64,000 nucleotides of DNA from Tenacibaculum finnmarkense genomovar ulcerans (GTDB lineage Bacteria > Bacteroidota > Bacteroidia > Flavobacteriales > Flavobacteriaceae). The notes below the pieces were generated by a model. That model was not told the origin of the DNA and did not search any database. It saw only the letters and a list, made by a program, of their open reading frames with translations. Location: positions 1 through 64,000 of the forward strand of contig NZ_OENE01000010.1 of assembly GCF_900239495.1 (NCBI RefSeq). Direction: 5' to 3'. Positions 53,930 to 62,446 of the stretch are shown here, piece after piece. The first letter of the stretch is position 1, and each line of letters starts with the position of its first letter. Both the position numbers and the translations under genes were made by a program.

Positions 53930-55993
53930 TTACGCTTCTGTGCGATCAATTAAAATAGTTAAAATATCAATGGCTGCTTGTGCAATTTTGGTTCCAGGAC
54001 CAAAAACACCAACAGCACCTGTGTCAAATAAAAATGGATAATCTTTTGTAGGAATTACACCACCAACAACGACCATGATATTTTCAGAATCGTGTTTTTT
54101 TAAAGCATTAATTACTTGTGGAACTAAGGTTTTATGCCCCGCAGTTAATGATGAAACGCCTAAAATATGAACATTGTGTTCAATAGCTTGTTTGCTAGCT
54201 TCTTCAGGTGTTTGAAATAAAGGAGCAATAAATACGTCAAAACCTAAGTCGGTAAAAGCGGTAGCGACTATTTTTACGCCTCTATCATGCCCGTCTTGCC
54301 CTAATTTAGTTAGCATTATTCGGGGTTTTACGCCTTGTGTTTTTTTGAATTTATAAACTAATTTAGCAGCTTCTTTAAATGTTTTATCGGTTTTAATTTC
54401 GGCAGCATAGACTCCTGAAATAGTTTTAGGGACTGCTTTATGACGTTTAAAAACACCTTCTAAAGCTGTTGAAATTTCTCCTAAAGTAGCCCTATTTCTT
54501 GCTGCTTTTATGGCTAAATCTAATAAGTTTCCTTTATTTGATATAGCACAATTGGTTAAATTAGTTAACGATTTTTGAACACGATCGTTATCTCTTTTAC
54601 TTTTGATGTCGTTTAATCTTTTTATTTGAGATAAACGTACCGCCTGGTTATCAACCTCTAAAATAGGAATTGGGGTTTCCTTACTTAAGGGGTATTTATT
54701 AACACCTATAATTACATCTTGACCACTGTCAATTCGTGCTTGTTTTTTAGCTGCTGCTTGTTCAATACGCATTTTAGGAATTCCTTTTTCAATGGCTTTA
54801 GTCATACCACCGAAAGCTTCAATTTCTTGAATTAATTCCCATGCTTTATTGCTAATATCTTGGGTTAATTGTTCTAAATGATAACTTCCTGCCCAAGGAT
54901 CGACTGTTTTGGTAATATGTGTTTCTTCTTGTAAATATAGTTGGGTATTACGAGCAATACGTGCCGAAAAATCGGTAGGTAAAGCCATCGCTTCATCTAA
55001 GGCATTGGTGTGTAAACTTTGTGTGCCGCCAAATACAGCAGCCATTGCTTCAATAGTGGTACGTGCTATGTTATTAAAAGGGTCTTGGGCAGTTAATGAC
55101 CATCCGCTTGTTTGGCAATGTGCTCGTAAAGCTAATGATTTCTGATTTTTAGGATTAAATTGTTGTACTATTTTAGCCCACAACATTCTTCCTGCACGCA
55201 TTTTTGCAATTTCTGTAAAATGATTCATGCCAATTCCCCAGAAAAAAGAGAGTCTAGGAGCAAAAGTATCAATATCCATTCCTACGGAAAGCCCTTTTCT
55301 AAGATACTCTAAACCATCGGCAAGCGTATAAGCTAATTCAATTTCGGGGGTAGCACCTGCTTCTTGCATGTGATAGCCAGAAATAGAAATGGAATTATAT
55401 TTAGGCATTTTTTCAGCCGTATATTTAAAAATATCAGCAATAATTTTCATGGAAGGAGTTGGCGGATAAATGTAGGTATTACGCACCATAAATTCCTTTA
55501 AAATATCATTTTGAATAGTTCCTGATAATAATTCAGGAGCTACACCTTGCTCTTGGGCTGCTACAATATAAAAGGCTAAAATGGGTAAAACTGCACCATT
55601 CATGGTCATGGAAACAGACATTTTATCTAACGGGATTTGGTCGAATAGTATTTTCATATCTTCCACCGAATCAATAGCTACACCTGCTTTACCAACATCT
55701 CCTTGCACACGATGATGATCAGAATCGTAACCACGATGTGTTGCTAAATCAAAAGCCACAGAAAGTCCTTTTTGACCTGCAGCTAAGTTTTTTCTGTAAA
55801 AAGCATTGCTTTCTTGTGCAGTAGAAAATCCTGCATACTGACGAATCGTCCAAGGTTTATTAACATACATTGTAGCGTAAGGACCTCGCAGATTTGGTGC
55901 AATACCAGCTACAAAATCTTCATGTTTTTTGTGTGCAACGGTTTGTTTTTCGTTTAAATTTAACTGTATGTTAGCGATGTTTTTTCTACTCAT
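53930..55993 (-). CDS. scpA: Methylmalonyl-CoA mutase, large (catalytic) subunit
   Basis: Adenosylcobalamin enzyme that interconverts methylmalonyl-CoA and succinyl-CoA (propionate metabolism). The 687 residues have the substrate TIM barrel ([20 protein letters not shown] near 36, [13 protein letters not shown] near 83, [13 protein letters not shown] near 206, [13 protein letters not shown] near 313) and a C-terminal B12-binding domain with the lower-ligand motif in [11 protein letters not shown] near 568. It has the cobalamin domain that the small subunit lacks. Its ATG overlaps the mutA stop by 8 nt. Confidence 0.96.
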   Translation of the reverse strand: MSRKNIANIQLNLNEKQTVAHKKHEDFVAGIAPNLRGPYATMYVNKPWTIRQYAGFSTAQESNAFYRKNLAAGQKGLSVAFDLATHRGYDSDHHRVQGDVGKAGVAIDSVEDMKILFDQIPLDKMSVSMTMNGAVLPILAFYIVAAQEQGVAPELLSGTIQNDILKEFMVRNTYIYPPTPSMKIIADIFKYTAEKMPKYNSISISGYHMQEAGATPEIELAYTLADGLEYLRKGLSVGMDIDTFAPRLSFFWGIGMNHFTEIAKMRAGRMLWAKIVQQFNPKNQKSLALRAHCQTSGWSLTAQDPFNNIARTTIEAMAAVFGGTQSLHTNALDEAMALPTDFSARIARNTQLYLQEETHITKTVDPWAGSYHLEQLTQDISNKAWELIQEIEAFGGMTKAIEKGIPKMRIEQAAAKKQARIDSGQDVIIGVNKYPLSKETPIPILEVDNQAVRLSQIKRLNDIKSKRDNDRVQKSLTNLTNCAISNKGNLLDLAIKAARNRATLGEISTALEGVFKRHKAVPKTISGVYAAEIKTDKTFKEAAKLVYKFKKTQGVKPRIMLTKLGQDGHDRGVKIVATAFTDLGFDVFIAPLFQTPEEASKQAIEHNVHILGVSSLTAGHKTLVPQVINALKKHDSENIMVVVGGVIPTKDYPFLFDTGAVGVFGPGTKIAQAAIDILTILIDRTEA

Positions 55994-57335
55994 TGCCTAA
56001 CCTTTTTTGCTCTAGCTTTTCTGCCAATCTTTTTTGTATAATAGGTAAGATAAGGGTTTTATCATTTCTAATTTTGATAAACGGAAAAAGCGATAAATTA
56101 TGACTCATTATATCTTTATCGTTTGCTGTTTTATTAGAACCTATTAATATGATTTCGCCAGCATCAAATTTTGCTTGTTCTTTATCCGAAGAATCTTTAA
56201 TTTTTCGTTGAACAATGCCTTCTTTTAATTGTTTTAAAAAGCCACCGCCTTTTTCAATGGTTTTAAAGACTACTAAAGCATTTTGTGAAAGTTGTTTTGT
56301 TATCGATTCAATATAATACGTACCATCAGCAAAATTTTGAGCCTCTGACAATTCGGCTTCTTGCTGTAAAATTAACAGTTGATTTCTTGAAATACGCTCT
56401 CCAAATTCATTTGAATGATGAAAAATATCATCATAAGAAATATTACTAACGGTATCAGCTCCTCCTAAAATAGCACTCATACATTCCGACGTGCTTCGAA
56501 GCATATTTACATTATAATCGTACATAGTTTTATTTCGGGAAGTTGGCTTTACAAATACATGCGCTTTATTATTAACAACGTCATATTCTTTTAAAAGTGC
56601 TTCCCATAAAATTCTGAAAGCCCTAAGTTTTGCAATTTCGAAGAAATAATTACTACCTACCGAAAAATTAAAATGAATTTGATTGGCTATTTTACCGCCA
56701 AAATAATTTAAATATTCATTAGCATGGGCTAGGGTGTAGGCGAGTTGTTGGGTAATCGTTGCCCCCGCATTTTGATATATAGAAGCGTTGATGCAAATAG
56801 TATTACAGCTATGTTCTATAATTTTTTTAAGCTCTTTAATACCGTTACTCGAATGGCTAAACCAATTTCCTGTACTTGCTAAATTACCAATAAGATCAAT
56901 ATTGAAATAACAATTTTTAGAGTTTATAAATGTTGATAATTCAATGACAAAATCAGCCGTTAAAAACTTTAAATTAAAGTATAATAAGGTGTTTTTTACA
57001 TCGATATTTTTTAAAAGAATTTTATAATCAAAAGGTGTTTTTGCTTTAAATTCAATGGCTTTTGCACCTCTTTTTAAAGAATCGATTGCAAAATTATTTG
57101 CTTTTTCAGCATCTTCAATATAAATTGATTGGCAAATGGTAAATCCTTTTTCAGGCGTATTTATATTGGTGTTTGTTTGATCGTCTTTTGTGTAAAAAGG
57201 CCTAACGGTAATTCCTTCATCGGTTTTCCAGAGTAGCGTGTTATTATAGTCATCCCCATTCAGGTCAACTTGAATTTTCTGCTTCCATTGTGCAGCGCTA
57301 CTTTCTTGAAACTCGTTAAATAGGTCGTCACTCAT
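55986..57335 (-). CDS. Methylmalonyl-CoA mutase, small subunit
   Basis: Non-catalytic partner of the large subunit. The 449 residues carry the TIM-barrel part of the family ([22 protein letters not shown] near 200, [16 protein letters not shown] near 235, [18 protein letters not shown] near 278, [18 protein letters not shown] near 318), but end before any B12-binding domain; no DxHxxG motif is present. The short form is a common design in Bacteroidota. It overlaps both neighbours (1 nt with divIC, 8 nt with the large subunit), so stoichiometric translation is probable. Confidence 0.93.
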   Translation of the reverse strand: MSDDLFNEFQESSAAQWKQKIQVDLNGDDYNNTLLWKTDEGITVRPFYTKDDQTNTNINTPEKGFTICQSIYIEDAEKANNFAIDSLKRGAKAIEFKAKTPFDYKILLKNIDVKNTLLYFNLKFLTADFVIELSTFINSKNCYFNIDLIGNLASTGNWFSHSSNGIKELKKIIEHSCNTICINASIYQNAGATITQQLAYTLAHANEYLNYFGGKIANQIHFNFSVGSNYFFEIAKLRAFRILWEALLKEYDVVNNKAHVFVKPTSRNKTMYDYNVNMLRSTSECMSAILGGADTVSNISYDDIFHHSNEFGERISRNQLLILQQEAELSEAQNFADGTYYIESITKQLSQNALVVFKTIEKGGGFLKQLKEGIVQRKIKDSSDKEQAKFDAGEIILIGSNKTANDKDIMSHNLSLFPFIKIRNDKTLILPIIQKRLAEKLEQKRLGNE

Positions 57336-57652
57336 TATTTAGGTATCGTATCAAATTCTATAATATAAAGATCTTCATTTTCTTTTTTCATTAAATACCT
57401 TTCTCGGGCATAATGCTCTAGTTGTACAGAATTTTGAAGCTTATTTATGGTTTCTTTATCTTTTTTTATTTTTTTTTGATGATAAGCTATCCAAAGATTT
57501 AACTTTTCAATCTCTTTATTAAATTCTCTATGTGTAAGATATGAATTTTCATCAAAAAACCCCATCCAAATTACAAACACGGTTAAAATAAGAGCATAAG
57601 GATTTGTTATTACTTTATAATAAGGGGTATTTTTGATTGATTTTAAATTCAT
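57335..57652 (-). CDS. Septum formation initiator (FtsB/DivIC family)
   Basis: 105-residue bitopic division protein. It has a short cytoplasmic N-terminus, one membrane helix (about 14-34, NPYALILTVFVIWMGFF), and a periplasmic coiled coil (about 40-78, FNKEIEKLNLWIAYHQKKI and KDKETINKLQN), followed by the ARERYLMKKENEDLYIIE segment that is typical of FtsB/DivIC. It lies 2 nt after udk and overlaps the mutase small-subunit gene by 1 nt, so all are read from one transcript. Confidence 0.88.
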   Translation of the reverse strand: MNLKSIKNTPYYKVITNPYALILTVFVIWMGFFDENSYLTHREFNKEIEKLNLWIAYHQKKIKKDKETINKLQNSVQLEHYARERYLMKKENEDLYIIEFDTIPK

Positions 57653-57654
57653 AA

Positions 57655-58269
57655 CTATAGGCGATCAGTAATTACGGTTCTAACAATATCAACAGCTACA
57701 GTATTGTATTTATCATTTGGGATGATAATATCTGCATAGCTTTTTGTAGGTTCAATAAATTGTTGATGCATTGGTTTTAAGGTGTCTTGATACCTGCTTA
57801 AAACTTCATTAACATCTCTTCCTCTTTCTTTAATATCTCTACGAACACGTCTTATTAGGCGTTCATCAGCATCAGCATGTACAAATATCTTTATATCACA
57901 AAGGTCTCGTAATTTTTCGTTATTAAAAATTAAAATACCTTCAATAATAATCACTTTTTTGGGAAGTGTTTTTACGGTGCTATTAATTCTATTGTGTTTT
58001 TCAAAAGAATAAATAGGTTGCTCAATGGTTTTATTATTTTTCAAATCACTTAAATGTTCTGTAAGTAATTCAAAATCGATAGATTTTGGATGGTCAAAAT
58101 TTATTTTTGAGCGTTCTTCGTGGTTTAAACCATCTGTTTGGCTGTAGTAAGAATCTTGTGATAGTATACAAACTTCATTTTGAGGAAGCTCATTTATTAT
58201 TTGGTTTACAACGGTTGTTTTTCCGCTACCAGTTCCGCCAGCGATGCCGATTACAAATATATTTTTCAT
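57655..58269 (-). CDS. udk: Uridine kinase
   Basis: Phosphorylates uridine and cytidine in pyrimidine salvage. At 204 residues it is full length. P-loop GIAGGTGSGKTT (8-19), LSQDSYYSQTDGL near 36, the substrate segment NFDHPKSIDFELL near 58, EGILIFNNEKLRDLCD near 109 and RRVRRDIKERGRDV near 140 (lid) fit the family. It heads the minus-strand run udk-divIC-mutA-mutB-psd. The gap of about 50 nt to the tRNA terminator leaves little room for a promoter, and none was recognised. Confidence 0.95.
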   Translation of the reverse strand: MKNIFVIGIAGGTGSGKTTVVNQIINELPQNEVCILSQDSYYSQTDGLNHEERSKINFDHPKSIDFELLTEHLSDLKNNKTIEQPIYSFEKHNRINSTVKTLPKKVIIIEGILIFNNEKLRDLCDIKIFVHADADERLIRRVRRDIKERGRDVNEVLSRYQDTLKPMHQQFIEPTKSYADIIIPNDKYNTVAVDIVRTVITDRL

Positions 58270-58320
58270 AGTTTTTCTTAGGGTATAATAATGACAACAA
58301 ATTTAGGGAAATAACTGCAT

Positions 58321-58354
58321 AAAAAAAGTGCTAACTTTACAGTTAGCACTTTTT
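58321..58354 (-). terminator. Terminator of tRNA-Thr
   Basis: AAAAAGTGCTAACT and AGTTAGCACTTTTT form a perfect stem with a 4-nt loop. On the minus strand it lies just after the 3' end of the tRNA and continues into a T run. It also separates the tRNA from udk. Confidence 0.9.
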
Positions 58355-58360
58355 ATTTTG

Positions 58361-58434
58361 AGCCAATGGAGGGACTCGAACCCACGACCTGCTGATTACA
58401 AATCAGCTGCTCTAGCCAGCTGAGCTACATCGGC
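58361..58434 (-). tRNA. tRNA-Thr (anticodon UGU)
   Basis: On the minus strand: acceptor GCCGATG with CATTGGC, D arm GCTC...GAGC, anticodon stem GCTGA/TCAGC with loop TTTGTAA (anticodon UGU), T arm with GGGTTCGAGTCCC, discriminator T. CCA is not encoded. The promoter lies 20 nt upstream and a terminator directly downstream. Confidence 0.95.
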
Positions 58435-58453
58435 TTGTTGCTCCTAAGAGCGC

Positions 58454-58487
58454 TGCAAATATATGACCTTTTTAAGGATTGACAAAA
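58454..58487 (-). promoter_or_regulatory. tRNA-type promoter of tRNA-Thr
   Basis: On the minus strand: TTTTGTCAATC, a 12-nt gap, then ATATATTTGCA, with the -7 box TATATTTG at 58456-58463. Both blocks and their spacing equal those of the tRNA-Val promoter at 13323-13356. Confidence 0.8.
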
Positions 58488-58825
58488 TTTTTTTTAGCTT
58501 TTTTTGAACTTTTTTTGAGGTGTTTTTTTTAAGTGTTTTTAACTTATTGATTTACAAATTTATACGGTATTTTGTGGATTTAAAAAAAATAATCAGATTA
58601 TTAAAAAAACAAATAATATAAGATAAAAATTGGCTTTTACTCTTCTTTTTTTAATTGATATTGTCTTTAAATTTTTCAAAAACTTGAAAAATCTTGTAAA
58701 TTTTATGTGAAAAAAGTTTTATGACAGGTTAAATAAATCGAATTTGTGAAGTTTGATTCAAAATATTTAGTATGCTTTAAGTTTTATCTGAAAAAAAAGT
58801 ATAGAAAAATAGGAAATGGCATTGG

Positions 58826-58912
58826 TGTCACCCTAAATTTATTTCAGGTTTAGATCCTGATTTTTTATAGTTCTCTTGTTTATAAGATGCTGAACTAAAT
58901 TTAGCACGACGT
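58826..58912. repeat. Structured intergenic repeat, family B, copy 2
   Basis: Same order as at 35985-36063: a CCTAAATTTATTTCAGG hairpin (58833-58849), ATCCTGATTT (58855-58864), and the hairpin GATGCTGAACTAAATTTAGC (58888-58907) followed by ACG. Both stems have mismatches here, so the copy is older or under less constraint. Confidence 0.7.
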
Positions 58913-58974
58913 TTATCAAGGCTTAGCTGTTTTGAAAAAAGTTTTATATCAGAAAAAAAAGGAAATCGAATCCA

Positions 58975-59020
58975 TCAACCTGAATTTAGCTTAATTTTCG
59001 CATCCTGATTTGCCGTAATT
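58975..59020. repeat. Structured intergenic repeat, family B, partial copy 3
   Basis: CCTGAATTTAGC (58979-58990) and GCATCCTGATTTGCC (59000-59014) match the left half of the element; the right hairpin is missing. It is a degraded or truncated copy next to copy 2. Confidence 0.5.
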
Positions 59021-59168
59021 ATTCTTTTTTTTATGGATCTCCCTTGTCAATTCGATTCATTTTAATGACTAAAAGGAATTTGAAGTAAAAAAATCACTAG
59101 AACCGACAGGTTATTTAATTTTTAAAAAAGCTCTTAAATTTCTGAGCTTTATTAAAACTGTTTTTAAC

Positions 59169-59199
59169 AAAAAAAAGCCCTAGTTAAACTAGAACTTTT
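59169..59199 (-). terminator. Terminator of the 76-residue gene
   Basis: On the minus strand AAAGTTCTAGTTTAACTAGG has a CTAGTT/AACTAG core stem and A/T pairs around it, ending in eight T. It lies 94 nt after the gene. Confidence 0.55.
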
Positions 59200-59292
59200 A
59201 TCGAGAATATAAATTATTAAGAATAATAATTAAAAAAAATCATTCCATCGTTATTGTAAACGAGCAAATACATGACTTATTGTTGTAATAAA

Positions 59293-59523
59293 TTATGCAG
59301 TTAAAGGTTTTCCTTTTAATCGTTTTTCAATTCTTTGTTTTACCACAGTTAATCGCTTCATAGCATCCATTAGAGCACTATCTTTCGTTTCTTTATATAC
59401 TTCGTTAATTTCTAGTATTAAAGACTTCACCTCTCTTGAAGCTAATATTCTATCACTAGTAGTAATAAACTTGAATTTTCTGTGTTCAAATTCGTCTGCT
59501 TTACTAATTAATTCTGAGTTCAT
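59293..59523 (-). CDS. Small protein of unknown function
   Basis: 76 residues, highly charged and probably all-helical; no signal peptide or membrane segment. It begins MNSELISKADEFEHRKFKF and ends in a basic stretch (VVKQRIEKRLKGKPLTA). I recognise no family. It stands alone between two long non-coding stretches. A minus-strand -7 match (TATATTTG, plus 59622-59629) about 100 nt upstream and a terminator downstream suggest it is a real single-gene unit. Confidence 0.55.
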   Translation of the reverse strand: MNSELISKADEFEHRKFKFITTSDRILASREVKSLILEINEVYKETKDSALMDAMKRLTVVKQRIEKRLKGKPLTA

Positions 59524-59967
59524 AAAATACTTACTTATTTTAATTAAATTATCTTTTAGATCTTAGCCTGGTTGTTGATTTTGTTGTTAAACAAAAATGG
59601 TTAAAAAACTAAAATAGGCGACAAATATATATTAATCTTTTTGTTTACCTATAATAAAACAATCAAATTGTTTTATTTATCTATAAAATTTCTTTATATA
59701 GTTCATTAAAGGCTAACTTTTTCTCTTTTATCAATTTAAGATCTAGTTTTCTTAAGTGAAATATAATAAAAATTTATGAAATTCCCAAATCTATTAATAG
59801 AACTTTAACGTTTTCAGTGAATTGCCTGTTAAGAATCTTTAATGACTCTTGTAAATAGCCAAGAATAAAGTATTTTTGACCTACCGTTAAAAATATTCTT
59901 TTTTTATGAATATTTTAAGCGTTAATTACATTAAATGGCTTGTTTCAGCTTAAAAATTAAAAAATAA
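59524..59967. other. 444-nt AT-rich gap
   Basis: No coding frame. It contains a perfect 11-bp inverted repeat AATAAAACAAT / ATTGTTTTATT (59653-59677) with a 3-nt centre, a -7 match for the minus-strand gene, and a hairpin near 59886-59913 (AAAATATTC / GAATATTTT). Nothing else was recognised. Confidence 0.5.
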
Positions 59968-60573
59968 ATGCAAAAATTTTTATTAATTATTTTCATAATT
60001 ATACTTCAGTCATGCGATAGTAATCAAAAAAGAAAACCTCTTGGAAATTCTACTTTTCAAAAAGAAATGAATTCAGAATTTAAAGATGCGTCAAAATCAC
60101 CTTTAACAAAAAGCGGATTGCGAAAATTTAAAGGTTTAGATTTTTTCAAAATTGATACAACCTATAAAGTAACCGCAAAACTTATAAAAACACCCGACGC
60201 TCCAAATTTTCATTTTCCAACCACAAAAGGGACTGTTGTTGTTTATAAAAAATATGGAAATATTTTATTTAAAATTGCTGATAAAAATTTTAAACTAGCT
60301 ATCTATAAAGATACAAAACCAAGTAAAAAATATGAAAATAATTTGTTTTTACCTTTTTTAGATAAAACCAATGGAAAAACAAGCTATCAAGGCGGTCGTT
60401 TTATGGATGTTTTAACCACTGATGAAACTCAAAATGGTACAATTTTAATTGATTTTAATCAAGCTTATAACCCGTATTGTGCATATAGCAATCGGTATTC
60501 TTGCCCAATTACACCGAGAGATAATTATTTAGATATTGAAATAAAGGCAGGGGTAAAGGCGTATAAAAAGTAA
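59968..60573 (+). CDS. DUF1684 lipoprotein
   Basis: 201 residues with a lipobox signal (IIIILQSC, Cys16), so an exported lipoprotein. The C-terminal two thirds match DUF1684: GKTSYQGGRFMDV near 136 and DFNQAYNPYCAYSNRYSC near 157, then CPITPRDNYLDIEIKAG at the end. The paired cysteines and the Asn-Pro-Tyr-Cys region are the conserved core. The function of the family is not known. It may share a bidirectional terminator with the convergent DoxX gene. Confidence 0.85.
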   Translation: MQKFLLIIFIIILQSCDSNQKRKPLGNSTFQKEMNSEFKDASKSPLTKSGLRKFKGLDFFKIDTTYKVTAKLIKTPDAPNFHFPTTKGTVVVYKKYGNILFKIADKNFKLAIYKDTKPSKKYENNLFLPFLDKTNGKTSYQGGRFMDVLTTDETQNGTILIDFNQAYNPYCAYSNRYSCPITPRDNYLDIEIKAGVKAYKK

Positions 60574-60615
60574 AAAATCACTCGAACTTAGCGTTTTTAT
60601 GATTTTTACTTTTTG
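60566..60615. terminator. Bidirectional terminator between DUF1684 and DoxX genes
   Basis: AAAAAGTAAAAAATCA (60565-60580) pairs with TGATTTTTACTTTTT (60600-60614) with one unpaired base. The loop of 19 nt is long, so its strength is uncertain. Confidence 0.45.
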
Positions 60616-60624
60616 GCGATTTTT

Positions 60625-61029
60625 TTAATTGTTTTCGATAGCAATACTACTCGAAATTTCTTTGTGTATTTTCCAAGCCCAAGCGATAAATAAAAATTGA
60701 AAAGGCAATCGAATTAACGCTGCGGTATGTGAACCGATAGCAGGAGTTGCAGAAAACACATCCCAAATATGAACGGGTAAAAATAAAAGCATCAAATAAA
60801 ATATTCCTAAAGCGCCAAGTTTAGCATATTTAGTATTCAAAAATAATAATATTCCTAAGCCGATTTCTAAAATTCCTGACAGATAAATAATCATGATCGG
60901 AAACGGTAAAAATGTAGGAACAAAAGCTAAGTAAAAAGTGGGTTTAATAAAATGTTGTACTCCGCCAAATATCATAAATACGGCAAGTATTATTTTTAAT
61001 ACATTCCAAAATCGGTTTTTTTTTGTCAT
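60625..61029 (-). CDS. DoxX-family membrane protein
   Basis: 134 residues from the ATG at 61029. The in-frame TTG extension upstream is less likely. Four membrane helices fill most of it (about 9-26, 37-58, 65-85, 96-120), with the DoxX-type start VLKIILAVFMIFGGVQHFIKP and GILEIGLGILLFL. Members occur in many redox and stress settings and also as parts of quinol oxidases. No specific role is visible here. Confidence 0.82.
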   Translation of the reverse strand: MTKKNRFWNVLKIILAVFMIFGGVQHFIKPTFYLAFVPTFLPFPIMIIYLSGILEIGLGILLFLNTKYAKLGALGIFYLMLLFLPVHIWDVFSATPAIGSHTAALIRLPFQFLFIAWAWKIHKEISSSIAIENN

Positions 61030-61199
61030 TATAAGATAGGTTTTATAGCGCAAGGTACAAAAAAGAATGATTATTCATTTTTTTATTTATATTTTTGGAA
61101 TTTGCTTGGTTTTTTATAAATTTAGGTAAGAATATCGCTCTTAAATAGTTTATTTTTAAAAGCTGTTTTTAAATTGAAAAAAATAAATAAAACGCATTA

Positions 61200-62078
61200 A
61201 TGAAAAATCATAAAAATTACGAAAACCTACAAGACACCCTTTCTTTTTTTAATATTGATTGTCATAACTCCTATTATATATCGTCAGGAAAATCGATTTT
61301 TAAATTTCCTGAATACCCATTTCGCATGGATTATTACGCCTTTTGCATTTGCACAGATGGCGAAATTGATTTAGAAATTAATGCCATTAATTATAAAATA
61401 AGCAAGGGGAGTATTTTTTGTTCTGCGCCTTCTACGATTGTCCATTTTTTAAATGCAAGTGCTAATTTTAAAATTCAAATTGTGTTTTTTGAAAAGAATT
61501 TTTTACTAACCAATATTTCCGATCCATTTATTATCGAAAAAATGGCGTTATTTCAACAAAACTCCTATTCTGTTGTAAATACATCCGAACAAAACACGCA
61601 GGTTTTATTAAATATTATCAATAATTTAAAAGAAAAAGAACAGCGTAACGGGAATTTTACCAAAGAACTTATTCAAACCTTAATTTTTAATCTTTTACTA
61701 GAAATTGCTGAAATTATTCATCACACTACATCAAATATAATTGCAAACAAAGACGTTAAAATAAATACCTATTTACGATTTAATAAATTAGTGCAAGAGC
61801 ATATTTTACAAGAAAAATCCGTTGGTTTTTATGCTAGTGAGCTCTGTGTTTCTAATAAATATTTAATTGAAATTACCAAGAAAATAGCAGGAAAAACACC
61901 GCATCAAATTATTGAGGAATCCTTACTAAAAGAAGCCTTAGTATTGTTAGGAAACCCTGTTTTAGCAATTTCTGAAATAGCCTATCAGCTTCAATTTAAT
62001 TCGATTTCGGCTTTCGGGCGATTTTTTAAACGACAAACCGCTATTTCTGCTTCGGAATATCGAAAAACTAAAAAATAA
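61200..62078 (+). CDS. AraC-family transcriptional regulator
   Basis: 292 residues. The N-terminal part (about 30-110) looks like a cupin ligand-sensing domain (DGEIDLEINAINYKISKGSI). The C-terminal part (about 195-290) has two helix-turn-helix units: LCVSNKYLIEITKKIAGKTP and the hallmark second unit ISEIAYQLQFNSISAFGRFF, ending SASEYRK. It reads toward the oleate hydratase gene 368 nt away, and three direct repeats fit for an AraC protein lie just before that gene's promoter, so it probably controls it. The signal sensed is unknown. Confidence 0.92.
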   Translation: MKNHKNYENLQDTLSFFNIDCHNSYYISSGKSIFKFPEYPFRMDYYAFCICTDGEIDLEINAINYKISKGSIFCSAPSTIVHFLNASANFKIQIVFFEKNFLLTNISDPFIIEKMALFQQNSYSVVNTSEQNTQVLLNIINNLKEKEQRNGNFTKELIQTLIFNLLLEIAEIIHHTTSNIIANKDVKINTYLRFNKLVQEHILQEKSVGFYASELCVSNKYLIEITKKIAGKTPHQIIEESLLKEALVLLGNPVLAISEIAYQLQFNSISAFGRFFKRQTAISASEYRKTKK

Positions 62079-62146
62079 ACCCTTCATATTTGTTCTAAAA
62101 ACACTTTTACACCTTCGATTTTTTATTTTTTTACTATCTTTTTTTT

Positions 62147-62230
62147 GAAGCAATTTCCCGCTTTCCGCACTCGCTCTTTTTTGAAAAAAATCAAAAAAGG
62201 AGCTCAAACAAAGCGTCAATCGGGGCTAGG
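62147..62230 (+). repeat. Structured intergenic repeat, family A, copy 3
   Basis: GAAGCAATTTCCCGCTTTCC, GCACTCGCT, then a hairpin TTTTTTGA/TCAAAAAA (62177-62198), then GGAGCTCAAACA and GTCAATCGGGGCTAGG. Outer parts match copy 2 nearly base for base; the core differs but keeps its stem. It starts about 70 nt after the AraC gene. Confidence 0.8.
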
Positions 62231-62343
62231 CATTGTGCTATTTTATAAAATATTTTACTTCGATATAAAAATAGCGCCATAAACTAAAGAGAACAACTTC
62301 TTTTTCATACCATACTAAAACACAGTACAAAAAATCAACTTAT

Positions 62344-62406
62344 AATTTAAGGACACTTTTGCTGAATTTAGGGACACAAGTTAATTTAAGGATAGTGGTA
62401 ACTTTG
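62344..62406 (+). promoter_or_regulatory. Three direct repeats and promoter before the oleate hydratase gene
   Basis: AATTTAAGGACAC (62344-62356), AATTTAGGGACAC (62365-62377) and AATTTAAGGATAG (62383-62395) are spaced by 21 and 18 nt, about two helical turns. The -7 box TAACTTTG at 62399-62406 follows the third repeat by 3 nt, and there is no -33 TTTG. This is the layout expected for activation by an AraC-type dimer whose promoter-proximal site covers the -33 region. The rest of the gap 62079-62446 holds only the family A repeat. Confidence 0.6.
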
Positions 62407-62446
62407 GGAAACAAAGAATTAAACAGTCAATTAAATACGATCTGAA

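Larger units (their letters stand above)
58488..59292. other. Gene-free, repeat-bearing stretch
   Basis: About 800 nt with no coding frame. It holds family B repeats (58826-58912 and a partial copy 58975-59020), a small hairpin AAAGCTC/GAGCTTT at 59127-59150 and the terminator of the 76-residue gene at 59169-59199. The first 330 nt are A/T-rich with nothing recognisable. Confidence 0.6.

Noticed and set aside
58826..59020. Repeats as a CRISPR array
   Set aside because: Only two to three imperfect copies, not regularly spaced, with internal hairpins and no cas genes.
61962..62219. Minus-strand frame of 85 codons
   Set aside because: It runs antisense to the AraC gene end and over a family A repeat; low-complexity product.
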